Shown here in pieces: positions 1 to 7,029 of a DNA stretch of 8,200 bases. Location: the NCBI GenBank assembly GCA_013372875.1, contig JABXIW010000411.1:1-8200 (forward strand), in the 5' to 3' direction. The notes below the pieces were generated by a model, which searched no databases, was not told where the DNA came from, and saw only the letters and a list, made by a program, of their open reading frames with translations. Source of the DNA: Gammaproteobacteria bacterium (GTDB taxonomy: Bacteria > Pseudomonadota > Gammaproteobacteria > Enterobacterales > Kangiellaceae). Every line of letters begins with the position of its first letter. Within the stretch, counting starts at the first letter, position 1. Position numbers and translations under genes: made by a program.

Positions 1-636
1 GAAATCGCCGTTGAAGAAGCGGTTCGACTAAAAGAGCAAGGGATTGCAGAAGAAGTCATCGTTGTGAGTGCTGGCGGCACACAATGTCAGGAACAATTGC
101 GCACGGCCCTAGCACTTGGAGCAGATCGCGCGATTCATATCGACACGGCGGACAAGATTGAGCCGCTCGTGGTGTCCAAGTTGCTCAAAGCGATTGTTGA
201 ACAAGAGCAAGCCCAACTGGTGATCACCGGCAAACAATCGATCGATACGGACAACAACCAAGTCGCGCAGATGCTGGCCGCTTTGCTTGACTGGCCTCAG
301 GCTACTTTTGCATCAGATGTAAAAATTGAAGACCAAAAAGTGCAGGTGGTGCGAGAAGTCGATGGTGGATTGATGACGGTAGCAATGAACTTGCCAGCGG
401 TGATCAGCACTGATTTGCGTTTAAACGAGCCTCGCTTCGCTTCCCTACCTAATATCATGAAGGCCAAACGTAAGCCCCTCGACACGATCACACCAGAGAG
501 CTTGGGCGTTGAAGTTGTGTTTAGCCAAACCATCACGGAAGTTACCCCACCAGCGCAAAGAAAAGCCGGTATCAAAGTGGAGTCTGTTTCAGAACTTCTC
601 GATAAGCTACGTAACGAAGCAAAGGTGATTTCATGA
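1..636 (+). CDS. etfB: Electron transfer flavoprotein beta subunit, 5'-truncated by the window edge
   Basis: This is the beta subunit of the soluble heterodimeric electron transfer flavoprotein, which accepts electrons from acyl-CoA dehydrogenases and passes them to ETF:quinone oxidoreductase. The frame is open from base 1 (first residues [19 protein letters not shown]) and gives 211 codons. The family is usually about 250 residues, so roughly 40 N-terminal residues lie left of the window. An internal GTG at 64 is not the start, because conserved EtfB sequence continues upstream of it. Family landmarks are the GADRAIHI strand, the [21 protein letters not shown] segment of the nucleotide-binding fold, and the [19 protein letters not shown] stretch matching the ETF-beta signature region, where a Thr sits at a position that is often Glu. 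In known EtfB proteins this subunit binds AMP. The stop overlaps the start of etfA by ATGA, so the two are probably translationally coupled. The family assignment is secure. Confidence 0.95.
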   Translation, partial: EIAVEEAVRLKEQGIAEEVIVVSAGGTQCQEQLRTALALGADRAIHIDTADKIEPLVVSKLLKAIVEQEQAQLVITGKQSIDTDNNQVAQMLAALLDWPQATFASDVKIEDQKVQVVREVDGGLMTVAMNLPAVISTDLRLNEPRFASLPNIMKAKRKPLDTITPESLGVEVVFSQTITEVTPPAQRKAGIKVESVSELLDKLRNEAKVIS

Positions 637-1559
637 AGAATCTAATTATTGCAGAACATGACAACAACCAACTGCACGCCGATACGTTGAAAGTCGTGAA
701 TGCCGCAAGTCAAGCGGGCCAAGATAACACATTGCTCGTGGTTGGTTATCAGTGTGAAGACGTTGCCCAACAAGCAAGCCAAGTTGATGGCATTGCTAAA
801 GTGATTTGCATTGACGACGAATCGCTGGTGCACCAATTCGCGGAAAATATCGCGCCAGTTGTTGTTGGACTTGCCGAAGACTTTGACGGTATCTGGGCCA
901 ATTCCTCATCCAAAGGTAAAGATCTTGCGCCACGTATCGCCGCCAAATGTGGAGTTGGACAGATCTCTGACATCGTTCAAGTGGTGGATGACAAAACGTT
1001 TATACGCCCAATTTATGCGGGCAACGCTTTCGCTACAGTGACTTCAAATGACAGTTTACGTGTGGTCACCGTGCGCGCATCTGCTTTTGATCCTGTTGCT
1101 TGCAACAGCCAAGTCGATATTGAGCATCAGCAAACCTCGGCTCAATCCCCTGTCGTGGAGCTAGTTTCTATCGACAAAACTGTATCTGAACGGCCTGAAC
1201 TGACGGCTGCTGAAATCGTAATTTCTGGCGGTCGTGGCGTGGGTAGCAAAGAGAACTTCGAGCTTATCGAAAAAGTCGCCGACAAACTCGGCGCAGCGAT
1301 TGGGGCGTCTCGCGCTGCTGTGGATGCAGGTTTTGTCGCTAACGACTTACAAGTCGGTCAAACCGGTAAAATCGTCGCGCCTAAGCTTTACATTGCCGTC
1401 GGGATCTCTGGAGCAATCCAACACCTTGCCGGCATGAAAGAGTCGAAAGTGATTGTCGCTATCAACAAAGATCCAGACTCCCCAATCTTCGAAGTGGCGG
1501 ATTATGGGTTAGTCGGCGATCTGTTTGAGATATTGCCTCAGCTCGCTGAACAACTATAA
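633..1559 (+). CDS. etfA: Electron transfer flavoprotein alpha subunit (FAD-binding)
   Basis: This is the alpha subunit of the cytoplasmic ETF heterodimer and carries the redox-active FAD. It has 308 residues, typical of bacterial EtfA. The N-terminal ETF domain (about 1-185) begins [14 protein letters not shown]. The C-terminal FAD domain (about 190-308) shows the diagnostic motifs: [12 protein letters not shown] (198-209), [10 protein letters not shown] (224-233), QVGQTGK (240-246), [12 protein letters not shown] (257-268) and [16 protein letters not shown] (277-292). These motifs cover the FAD-contacting Arg, the ribityl and pyrophosphate contacts and the conserved Asn-Lys-Asp. The ATG lies within the last codons of etfB (ATGA overlap), so coupled translation is likely and supports the 1:1 complex. 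A strong hairpin terminator follows 11 bases after the stop, so etfBA ends its own transcription unit. I see no truncation or missing cofactor motif. Confidence 0.96.
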   Translation: MKNLIIAEHDNNQLHADTLKVVNAASQAGQDNTLLVVGYQCEDVAQQASQVDGIAKVICIDDESLVHQFAENIAPVVVGLAEDFDGIWANSSSKGKDLAPRIAAKCGVGQISDIVQVVDDKTFIRPIYAGNAFATVTSNDSLRVVTVRASAFDPVACNSQVDIEHQQTSAQSPVVELVSIDKTVSERPELTAAEIVISGGRGVGSKENFELIEKVADKLGAAIGASRAAVDAGFVANDLQVGQTGKIVAPKLYIAVGISGAIQHLAGMKESKVIVAINKDPDSPIFEVADYGLVGDLFEILPQLAEQL

Positions 1560-1570
1560 ATAAACCGACT

Positions 1571-1601
1571 AAGGGCGAGCATGATGATGCTCGCCCTTTT
1601 T
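1571..1601 (+). terminator. Rho-independent terminator of etfBA
   Basis: A perfect 12-bp stem (1571-1582 with 1587-1598, AAGGGCGAGCAT pairing with ATGCTCGCCCTT) closes a 4-base loop and runs into a T-tract at 1597-1601. It starts 11 bases after the etfA stop. The 5' A-tract is short, so termination is best supported on the + strand. It separates etfBA from the synthetase gene, which then needs its own promoter in the short gap 1602-1642 or depends on read-through. Confidence 0.93.
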
Positions 1602-1642
1602 GATCAACGTAAGTTAACAATGGATTGAATATAGAGGGAACT

Positions 1643-3676
1643 ATGCCAAGCCAAACTCCTATTTGGTCGCCATCTGCTGAGCGAGTCAGAGACAGTAACC
1701 TGCTTCGATTTATCGAGAGCACTAATGCACGAAACAGCGCAAGTAATGAGATTAGCGATTATGCGTCATTACACCGCTGGTCTATTGAACACAATGACGC
1801 ATTTTGGCAGCACACTTGGCAATTTTGTAAAGTCGTTGGCAAGTTAGGTTCACAAGTCAAAAGTTTAGGCGAGCCAAAATGGAGCGATTCAAACTCACCA
1901 AATATCAACAGAGATACGGTTTGGTTCTGCGATACAACCCTTAACTACGCTCAGAATTTACTTGTACACGCAGAGCAATCGCCAGAGCGACAGTTGATTG
2001 TTTTCAGCAATGAAAGTGGCGAGCAAAAACAGCTCTCTGGCCAACAATTGATTGAGCAAGTGTCCATCGTCCAACAATGGTTGATTGCAAATGGTGTCGG
2101 CAAAGGAGATGTCGTGGCGGCCTACTTGCCCTACCTTCCTGAGACAGTAATCGCGATGCTCGCGACCACCAGCCTCGGTGCTATTTGGACATCGACCTCT
2201 CCAGACTTTGGCGTCGACAGCGTGTTGGAGCGATTCGGCCAAGTGACACCCAGAGTATTGTTTTGTTGTAATGGCTACCAATTTGGCGGCAAGATCTTCG
2301 ATATGACGCAAAAAAACCGAGCGATTAGTAGCAAGCTCGGAAACACCATCAGCGTTTGCCAAATTGACTATTTAACGCCAAGCAGCGAATTAAAACCAAG
2401 AGACGAACGATCCGACTCCGACTTCGTCACATGGAACGAGTTGTCTGAACACATTGCTCCACAAGCTATTCACTACCAACCAGTACTGTTTAATGACCCG
2501 TTATTCATTTTATATTCGTCAGGAACCACAGGGCAGCCTAAGTGCATTGTCCATTCCGTAGGTGGAACCTTACTCAATCATTTGAAAGAACATCAGCTGC
2601 ACTGCGATGTTAAGCCACTCGACAAGGTTTTCTACTACACCACTTGTGGTTGGATGATGTGGAACTGGCATGTTTCCGCACTCGCGAGCGGTGCCACGTT
2701 GGTGATTTACGACGGTAGCCCCGTGTACCCCGACCATTCTGTGCTTTGGTGCTTGGCGGAAGAGCAGTCGGTGTCACTGTTTGGCACCTCTGCAAAGTAT
2801 CTCGAAGCGCTTGAGCAAGCCAATTATTCGCCTCGGTCAGAGCATAATTTGGATTCGCTGAAGACCTTATGCTCTACAGGTTCCGTGCTCTATCCAGAGC
2901 AGTTCAGTTACGTTTATCAACATATCAAACAGGATTTACACTTAGCTTCCATCGCAGGCGGAACCGACATTTGTGGCTGCTTTGTTCTCGGTAACCCGAT
3001 CTCTCCCGTCTACAAAGGGGAATGCCAAGGTGCGGGGCTCGGTAACAATGTAAAAGTGCTTGATGACGCAGGGCGCGAAGTAGTTTCACAACGCGGAGAA
3101 CTGACATGTAACAACTCGCTGCCAAACTTTCCTATCGGCTTTTGGCATGACAATGGCGAACGTTATCACGATGCTTACTGGAGCAAATTTACTGATACTT
3201 GGCACCACGGTGATGACGTCATGCAAACCGCAAACGGCGGCTTTATCTTCTACGGCCGAAGTGACGCAACGCTCAATCCCGGCGGAGTACGTATTGGCAC
3301 AGCAGAAATCTATCAACAAGTGAACGCGCTATCGGGTATCGAAGATTCGATTGCTGTCGGTAAGTTGAGCCAGCAATCTGAAGAGATCTGGTTATTCGTC
3401 AAATTAAGCCAAAGTGTTGAGTTAACGCCACAACTGACTGACTTGATCCGCCAAACGTTGAAAACGAAGTGCTCACCGCGACATGTCCCGCGCAAGATCT
3501 TCGCACTCAGTGATATTCCACGAACGCGTTCCGGCAAAACGGTTGAACTGGCAGTAAAGCAGGTCGTGAATGGTCAGACAGTTAAAAATATCGGTGTAAT
3601 TGCGAATCCTGAAGTTTTGGAAGAGATAGCGGCGATTGCCGTTGAAACGCAGCCCGCACTGACCAATGCGCTATAA
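1643..3676 (+). CDS. aacS: Acetoacetyl-CoA synthetase (acetoacetate-CoA ligase)
   Basis: This is a cytoplasmic ANL-superfamily adenylating enzyme: acetoacetate + CoA + ATP gives acetoacetyl-CoA + AMP + PPi. I chose ATG 1643 (677 aa) because GAGGGA lies just upstream. An in-frame TTG at 1625 would add six residues and lacks such a site. Family landmarks, numbered from ATG 1643: WTSTSPDFGVDSVLERFGQV (182-201, characteristic of acetoacetyl-CoA synthetases), the P-loop YSSGTTGQPK (291-300), TTCGWMMWNW (333-342, also typical of this family), GGTDICG (439-445), the ATP-ribose Asp in HHGDD (522-526), YGRSDATLNPGGVRIG (537-552), and the catalytic lysine in PRTRSGKTVE (K632). Length matches the usual 650-680. 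It lets the cell use acetoacetate from leucine or ketone-body breakdown, which fits the etfBA genes upstream. Acetyl- or propionyl-CoA synthetase is less likely given the two family-specific motifs. Confidence 0.94.
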   Translation: MPSQTPIWSPSAERVRDSNLLRFIESTNARNSASNEISDYASLHRWSIEHNDAFWQHTWQFCKVVGKLGSQVKSLGEPKWSDSNSPNINRDTVWFCDTTLNYAQNLLVHAEQSPERQLIVFSNESGEQKQLSGQQLIEQVSIVQQWLIANGVGKGDVVAAYLPYLPETVIAMLATTSLGAIWTSTSPDFGVDSVLERFGQVTPRVLFCCNGYQFGGKIFDMTQKNRAISSKLGNTISVCQIDYLTPSSELKPRDERSDSDFVTWNELSEHIAPQAIHYQPVLFNDPLFILYSSGTTGQPKCIVHSVGGTLLNHLKEHQLHCDVKPLDKVFYYTTCGWMMWNWHVSALASGATLVIYDGSPVYPDHSVLWCLAEEQSVSLFGTSAKYLEALEQANYSPRSEHNLDSLKTLCSTGSVLYPEQFSYVYQHIKQDLHLASIAGGTDICGCFVLGNPISPVYKGECQGAGLGNNVKVLDDAGREVVSQRGELTCNNSLPNFPIGFWHDNGERYHDAYWSKFTDTWHHGDDVMQTANGGFIFYGRSDATLNPGGVRIGTAEIYQQVNALSGIEDSIAVGKLSQQSEEIWLFVKLSQSVELTPQLTDLIRQTLKTKCSPRHVPRKIFALSDIPRTRSGKTVELAVKQVVNGQTVKNIGVIANPEVLEEIAAIAVETQPALTNAL

Positions 3677-3700
3677 AAAAGAGCCGCTATTGCGGCTCTT
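3675..3700. terminator. Hairpin terminator after aacS, best formed for minus-strand transcription
   Basis: A 9-bp stem (AAGAGCCGC 3679-3687 with GCGGCTCTT 3692-3700) closes a TATT loop three bases after the aacS stop. On the + strand the stem is followed by ACTATTTC, a poor T-tract. On the minus strand it is followed by six Ts (the complement of A3675-3680). It could end aacS mRNA, but by structure it is a better canonical terminator for transcripts arriving from the cassette array to the right. I infer it is bidirectional or mainly array-facing. Confidence 0.85.
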
Positions 3701-3727
3701 ACTATTTCAATTTATGTTGAAACAGCC

Positions 3728-3819
3728 ATAAGTTGATATTAATGATTAATTAACAATCAACAGCTTAACAAAATACAACCATATATTGATACTTCCCAAT
3801 ACAACTATAAGTTGATATT
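3728..3819. repeat. 13-bp direct repeat ATAAGTTGATATT, two copies
   Basis: ATAAGTTGATATT occurs exactly at 3728-3740 and again at 3807-3819, 79 bp apart, with a looser related sequence (ATATTGATACTT) between them. The sequence is AT-rich, so chance is less negligible than usual, but two exact 13-mers in under 100 bp next to a palindrome could be paired protein-binding sites. They could equally be remnants of an old insertion. Confidence 0.6.
3755..3767 (+). promoter_or_regulatory. Possible IHF binding site
   Basis: AATCAACAGCTTA matches the IHF consensus WATCAANNNNTTR at every defined position and sits in AT-rich DNA between the two 13-bp direct repeats. IHF bends DNA at recombination and regulatory sites. 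A full match can arise by chance in AT-rich DNA, so this is a candidate only. Confidence 0.3.
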
Positions 3820-3836
3820 TTTGTGAAAAACCGTAC

Positions 3837-3887
3837 TAGGACTTAATTGTTGTGTAAGAAAGTTTCTTACACAACAATTAAGTCCTA
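3837..3887. repeat. Perfect 51-bp palindrome (25-bp arms, one central base)
   Basis: Bases 3837-3861 are the exact reverse complement of 3863-3887 around a single G at 3862. The outer arm reads TAGGACTTAATTG and the centre GTAAGAAA-G-TTTCTTAC. Pairing stops at 3836/3888. It is not GC-rich and has no T-tract, so it is not an ordinary intrinsic terminator, although its RNA would fold strongly. Long near-spacerless perfect palindromes are normally unstable (SbcCD targets), so this one is either recent or kept. It lies 12 bp outside the outermost attC. Confidence 0.97.
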
Positions 3888-3898
3888 TATTCCCTATT

Positions 3899-4040
3899 AA
3901 CTAACAGAGTCGCTTGGTGAGCACAAAATGTTTAGTATTTTTCAAACACGCCTTTGGACATAAATGTTTTAGGTTTATTACTCTAAGCCTTTTCGATCAG
4001 ATTAGAAAAAGTACCTTGAAACCTTAAACGCTTGTTAGCC
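3899..4040 (-). repeat. attC site of the DUF2268 cassette, degenerate
   Basis: On the minus strand the R'' box is GGCTAAC (4034-4040), followed by AAGCGTTTAAGG, a common start for Vibrio attC. The R' box is GTTAGTT (3905-3899), preceded by GTGCTCACCAAGCG, the usual attC 3' region. R'' and R' can pair (GGCTAA with TTAGTT), but the L'/L'' complementarity and the central part are clearly poorer than in the other sites. Length is 142 bp. The TAA stop of the metalloprotease gene lies within R''. It is probably an old and weakly recombining site. Confidence 0.75.
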
Positions 4041-4673
4041 TTCACTCATTACATGACTAGCTAGGACGTCGGTTAAACGCGATGACGGGATATTTGTTCT
4101 CTTAATGTATTTCTCTACAATATGGAAACCCAAGGAGTATCCCGCATGCTTGGGAATACGTCGTGCATAAGAACCGAAAAACCAGGCCACATGATCGTAT
4201 GACTTGCTACTTAACTCAGATTTAGCTTTGCTCCATAACTCTCTTAGCTCCCTTTCGTCTAAAGCAGTTGCATAGAAAGGCGTGCCGCTTGTTCGTAGTT
4301 CTGTTTCAAAACTACATGCCAAGCCTTCTGTAATTAATGCTTCTTCTAACGTAGAACCATAACCTACTGTTTTCCATCGCATACAATGATGCATCTCATG
4401 CCCCAAAGTTGCCATGAACTCTTCCGAAAAACGATCCAAGAGATTCGAGTTATTCGGGTCAATTTTAAGATAGATCAGACCGTCCTCAGGACAAAAACCG
4501 CCCAAACCAGTTTCGGGAATAACCTCAGCACTGGCACTTATGACTACATCTATATCTTTGATTGGCAATAAAGACGTAATTCGATTGACGGATGTCTTAA
4601 ACTCAAAAGTAATCCTATTTTCGAGTTTTGATAACTTACCTTGAGCGTTTAGTAAATGTAAATTGATGCTCAT
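4035..4673 (-). CDS. DUF2268-type putative Zn-dependent protease, cassette-borne
   Basis: I chose the ATG at 4673 (212 aa, MSINLHLLNAQ) because AGGGAGAAG sits just upstream. Longer in-frame starts back to 4766 would run through the neighbouring attC and have no sensible N-terminus. The protein shows the gluzincin-like zinc signature HEMHH (92-96), the two His being expected zinc ligands and E93 the catalytic base. EGLAC follows with E116 as the likely third ligand. This HExxH plus EGLA pattern and the surrounding sequence resemble DUF2268 (YjaZ-like) predicted proteases. No signal peptide or membrane segment is seen, so it is probably cytosolic. The substrate is unknown. The stop TAA is embedded in the R'' box of its attC, as is common for cassette genes. 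No promoter is evident. The family call is from motif recognition without a search. Confidence 0.8.
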   Translation of the reverse strand: MSINLHLLNAQGKLSKLENRITFEFKTSVNRITSLLPIKDIDVVISASAEVIPETGLGGFCPEDGLIYLKIDPNNSNLLDRFSEEFMATLGHEMHHCMRWKTVGYGSTLEEALITEGLACSFETELRTSGTPFYATALDERELRELWSKAKSELSSKSYDHVAWFFGSYARRIPKHAGYSLGFHIVEKYIKRTNIPSSRLTDVLASHVMSEG

Positions 4674-4700
4674 CACTTCTCCCTGAACTTGCCTGATGAT

Positions 4701-4828
4701 AATTAACACCATGTTTAGTAGTGAGCAGCGCCTGCCACCCAACCTAAACCATTGCACTGTAAACACAAAACTCAGCTTGAGCTAAAAGTGCCGAGTGTTG
4801 CAAATTCGTTTTGAACACTTTGTTATAC
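4701..4828 (-). repeat. attC site of the EamA/LysR cassette
   Basis: On the minus strand R'' is GTATAAC (4828-4822), followed by AAAGTGTTCAAAACG. The body contains the Vibrio-type TTGCAACACTCGGC and GTGTTTACAGTGCAATGGTTT stretches, and GCTGCTCACTACTAAACATGG precedes R' GTTAATT (4707-4701). Length is 128 bp. The outer arms pair imperfectly (GAACACTTTGTTATAC against AAACATGGTGTTAATT). Recombination would cut in R' after G4707. The metalloprotease gene of the next cassette starts 28 bp further on. Confidence 0.87.
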
Positions 4829-5033
4829 GTATACCTGACGCTGCACGTTGAAAATCGAATAGGTCACAAGCCATGATTGTATTAAGGTTAGCTGTGATTT
4901 TTCAGGTGACCAATTCCACCATTCCAGTCGTAATAATTCACTGAAACTGATTAATCAAAACGTTGTTTAATTTAGATGGCGGTATTACTGCCTCAAACAC
5001 TATAAGCCGCGACACCTTTGGTCATTTTCGAAC
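4829..5033 (-). other. Non-coding tail of the EamA/LysR cassette
   Basis: About 205 bp separate the transporter stop from its attC, much more than in the other cassettes, where the stop is inside R''. I see no credible open reading frame. A weak inverted pair GGTCAC (4862-4867) / GTGACC (4906-4911) could close a hairpin loop but has no T-tract. Otherwise I see nothing. Confidence 0.5.
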
Positions 5034-5981
5034 TCAAGTCGAGTCCTGATTCGCTAGATCTCTTCTAGTTTGAATAGCCTTTTGATGCTTATTCAATGTA
5101 CATATAACAAAACCTACAGATGACACACCTAGAGCTAGTAGTTCACTGATTGTGATTGTTTGTTCGAACAAAACAATTGCGAGCGAGATTGATACTAAAG
5201 GTATTAGTGCAGGAAGAGTTGACGCGAGAGTTGCCCCTAAATACTTAACTGCATTAGCGAAAGTAAAAACTACGACAATTGAAGCGACCACACTCTGAAC
5301 TACAATCTGCGTAACCCAATGCTCAATGGGCAGGCTAGACAGTCCAGAATGGGCATTGGTAATGTAAACTGGAAAATAGATTACACCCGACACAATGTTC
5401 ATCATTAAAATTGTGGAAACAAGCTCAATCTTCCACCTCTTCAACAAAATTGTGAAGGAAGACCAAGCCAACCCTGCAAGTAAAAACGCTGCTACCCCTA
5501 TATTGCTTTGAGGCTCACTACTCGAAGGGCTGTTAATCAAGGAATATAAACCGAATACAATGACTAGAGTACCAATCACCTGAGCCTTGCTAACTTTCTC
5601 CCCCATCCTAGATAGCAACAGCATGGTAATTACCATCGTAAATGTAGGAACCATAACACTTGCATAAGACAAAGGAGTGAGTTGCATTCCCTTATTTACT
5701 AACCAGCCATATAACGGTCCAGCTAACAGTGCGAATACTGTCGATCTCAGCCAAAATGATGATTTCGCAATTTTTCGATAGTTAATTATTACAAAAGGCA
5801 GACATATCATACCCGCGACACAATAACGAAGCATCGTTAGGTCATTGGGCAAAAAGCCATTTTGTAGTGCATTGTGCGTACTAACATTCAATGCTCCCCA
5901 GCAACTTACCGTCACGAGGCCATATCCAAGTCCTTTGAATAAATTCCCTTTTCCAGTCTTTTTCGAGTTATTAGTGTTCAT
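5034..5981 (-). CDS. EamA/DMT-superfamily inner-membrane transporter
   Basis: This is a 315-aa polytopic membrane protein of the drug/metabolite transporter superfamily with two EamA repeats. About ten hydrophobic segments are visible, near residues 16-36, 47-67, 78-97, 103-123, 133-150, 161-179, 188-207, 222-242, 247-271 and 276-295. The repeat-typical ends ALLAGPLYGWLVNKGMQLTPLSYASVMVPTFTMVIT (84-119) and FANAVKYLGATLASTLPALIPLVSISLAIVLFEQTI (241-276) are the conserved second half of each repeat. Members usually export amino acids, nucleosides or other small metabolites; the substrate here cannot be read from sequence. The ATG at 5981 has AGAAG upstream. A LysR gene is divergently transcribed 106 bp away, so it is the likely regulator. 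The gene runs in the array direction, but its stop lies 205 bp before the attC, which is atypical. Confidence 0.9.
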   Translation of the reverse strand: MNTNNSKKTGKGNLFKGLGYGLVTVSCWGALNVSTHNALQNGFLPNDLTMLRYCVAGMICLPFVIINYRKIAKSSFWLRSTVFALLAGPLYGWLVNKGMQLTPLSYASVMVPTFTMVITMLLLSRMGEKVSKAQVIGTLVIVFGLYSLINSPSSSEPQSNIGVAAFLLAGLAWSSFTILLKRWKIELVSTILMMNIVSGVIYFPVYITNAHSGLSSLPIEHWVTQIVVQSVVASIVVVFTFANAVKYLGATLASTLPALIPLVSISLAIVLFEQTITISELLALGVSSVGFVICTLNKHQKAIQTRRDLANQDST

Positions 5982-6087
5982 TAATTCTTCTAGATTGTGT
6001 TTTTACGAAGAGTACGCCATGCACTTGATAAAAAAATATTGATATATTCTTATGTATTGATGCCGAATGGTTAACAAAGTGGTCATG
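5982..6087. promoter_or_regulatory. Divergent promoter/operator region between transporter and LysR genes
   Basis: The 106-bp AT-rich gap must hold promoters for both divergent genes. A possible -35 for the LysR gene is TTGATA (6025-6030), with weak -10 candidates around 6045-6056. Two ATTGAT-containing repeats (near 6038-6043 and 6056-6061) and the short palindrome AATATTGATATATT (6036-6049) are candidate LysR-type operator sequence (T-N11-A class). That the regulator binds here is inferred from the standard layout of LysR genes; no site is demonstrated. Confidence 0.45.
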
Positions 6088-6990
6088 ATGGAGCTTAGAC
6101 AAATTAAGTATTTTCTCGCTGTTGCTAACTCTGGGGGGGTGAGAAAAGCATCGCAATTGTTAAGTGTCACCCAGCCAGCAATCTCACGCCAAATCAGTGA
6201 TCTAGAAGAGGAACTCGGGGTTCTATTGTTTGACAGGGTATCAAGAAGACTCTCACTTACGTTGGCAGGCGAATACTATAGAGAGCAAATGATTGAAATT
6301 GTTGACAGTATCGAAAATGCAACCCAAACAGTCAAAAGAGTAGCTTCTGGTTCAATAGGGAATCTAAAGTTAGGCTCAGTGGAGTCTGTGTTGTGGGAAG
6401 GCATGGTTCCAAACTATCTAAGCAAGTTCAGAGAAGAAAACCCAGATATTGCGATGGAAATGGTGACAGACAACACTGTAAAACTACTAAAGCATATTGA
6501 GAAAGGGGCTTTGGACTGTGCGTTCGTGTACTTATTTCAAGATTTGGATGACTCATACGACTTTATTGAACTACGCAAAGATAAAATGACGCTCGCTTAC
6601 CCTGCGTCATGGAGTAAACGTATTGGTGAGAGCGTTACAGTAGAACAGCTCAATTTATTGCCTTTCATTCGTTTTCCCAGAGTCTCGTATCCAGCCTTTT
6701 ATGACTGGCAGGAACAGAAGTTCAAGTCTATTGGCCTATTTCCAAGTGTGTTGCACTGGGCGCATCATGAAAGCTCTATGCTCGCATTGGTTGCCGCAGG
6801 GCAAGGTGTCGCTATTGTAAATAGCAGACATGTTGCTAGGGCTTCTCCACTTATTCGGTTTATACCATTAAGCGAGGTAGAACTACATTTACCTCTTTGC
6901 TTTGTTTGGAAAAACGAAAAAATAAAACCCGTTGTAAAAAGGTTATCTAATCAATTGGTAGATAGTTTAAGCCTTCTAGACATTACGTAA
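6088..6990 (+). CDS. LysR-family transcriptional regulator
   Basis: I chose the ATG at 6088 (300 aa) because MELRQIKYFLAVA is the standard LysR N-terminus. Starts at 6067 and 6085 are possible, and none has a strong ribosome-binding site (AAGTGG precedes 6085/6088). The winged helix-turn-helix occupies about 1-60, with recognition region ASQLLSVTQPAISRQISDLEEELGVLLFDR (21-50), and is followed by a linker helix (about 61-90). The periplasmic-binding-like effector domain fills about 91-290. FIRFPRVSYPAFYDW (193-207) and MLALVAAGQGVAIVNS (231-246) resemble the BenM/CatR-type effector domains that sense small acids, but the ligand cannot be named. It is divergent from the EamA transporter and probably controls it and itself. 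It runs opposite to the array direction, so it needs its own promoter. Confidence 0.92.
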   Translation: MELRQIKYFLAVANSGGVRKASQLLSVTQPAISRQISDLEEELGVLLFDRVSRRLSLTLAGEYYREQMIEIVDSIENATQTVKRVASGSIGNLKLGSVESVLWEGMVPNYLSKFREENPDIAMEMVTDNTVKLLKHIEKGALDCAFVYLFQDLDDSYDFIELRKDKMTLAYPASWSKRIGESVTVEQLNLLPFIRFPRVSYPAFYDWQEQKFKSIGLFPSVLHWAHHESSMLALVAAGQGVAIVNSRHVARASPLIRFIPLSEVELHLPLCFVWKNEKIKPVVKRLSNQLVDSLSLLDIT

Positions 6991-6998
6991 CCTAATCC

Positions 6999-7016
6999 AA
7001 GAGAGAAATTGCTCTT
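6999..7016 (+). terminator. Weak hairpin after the LysR gene
   Basis: AAGAG (6999-7003) and CTCTT (7012-7016) form a 5-bp stem with an 8-base loop, followed by TAAT, eight bases after the LysR stop. It is AT-rich and short, so termination here is uncertain. The far stronger hairpin at 7051-7090 may do the job. Confidence 0.3.
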
Positions 7017-7029
7017 TAATCAAGCCTAC

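Larger units (their letters stand above)
3701..3898. other. AT-rich gene-free junction between core chromosome and cassette array
   Basis: No open reading frame worth calling is present on either strand. The stretch is strongly AT-rich and is packed with short repeats: a 13-bp direct repeat, an IHF-like site, a loose inverted pair GTTGAT/ATCAAC (3732-3761), and a 51-bp palindrome, each described separately. It lies between the terminator of the last core gene and the outermost attC. I infer that it is the distal flank of the integron; a role for any of these elements is not shown. Confidence 0.6.

Noticed and set aside
1958..2362. A 134-codon minus-strand frame inside aacS
   Set aside because: It is antisense to the conserved ANL-family sequence and its translation has no family character.
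3837..3887. Protelomerase (hairpin telomere) site
   Set aside because: The size is similar to known telomere palindromes, and Vibrio telomere phages exist, but the odd-length centre, the lack of phage genes and the chromosomal context argue against it.
3837..3887. Intrinsic terminator
   Set aside because: The arms are AT-rich and no T-tract follows on either strand.
4386..4571. A 61-codon + strand frame inside the metalloprotease gene
   Set aside because: It is a shadow of the minus-strand gene, whose zinc motifs are clear.
4674..4766. 31-residue N-terminal extension of the metalloprotease
   Set aside because: It is translated from the attC and has no ribosome-binding site; the ATG at 4673 has one and begins a plausible protein.
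4862..4911. Inverted pair GGTCAC/GTGACC as a terminator or operator
   Set aside because: Only six bases pair across a 38-base loop, and there is no T-tract or other support.
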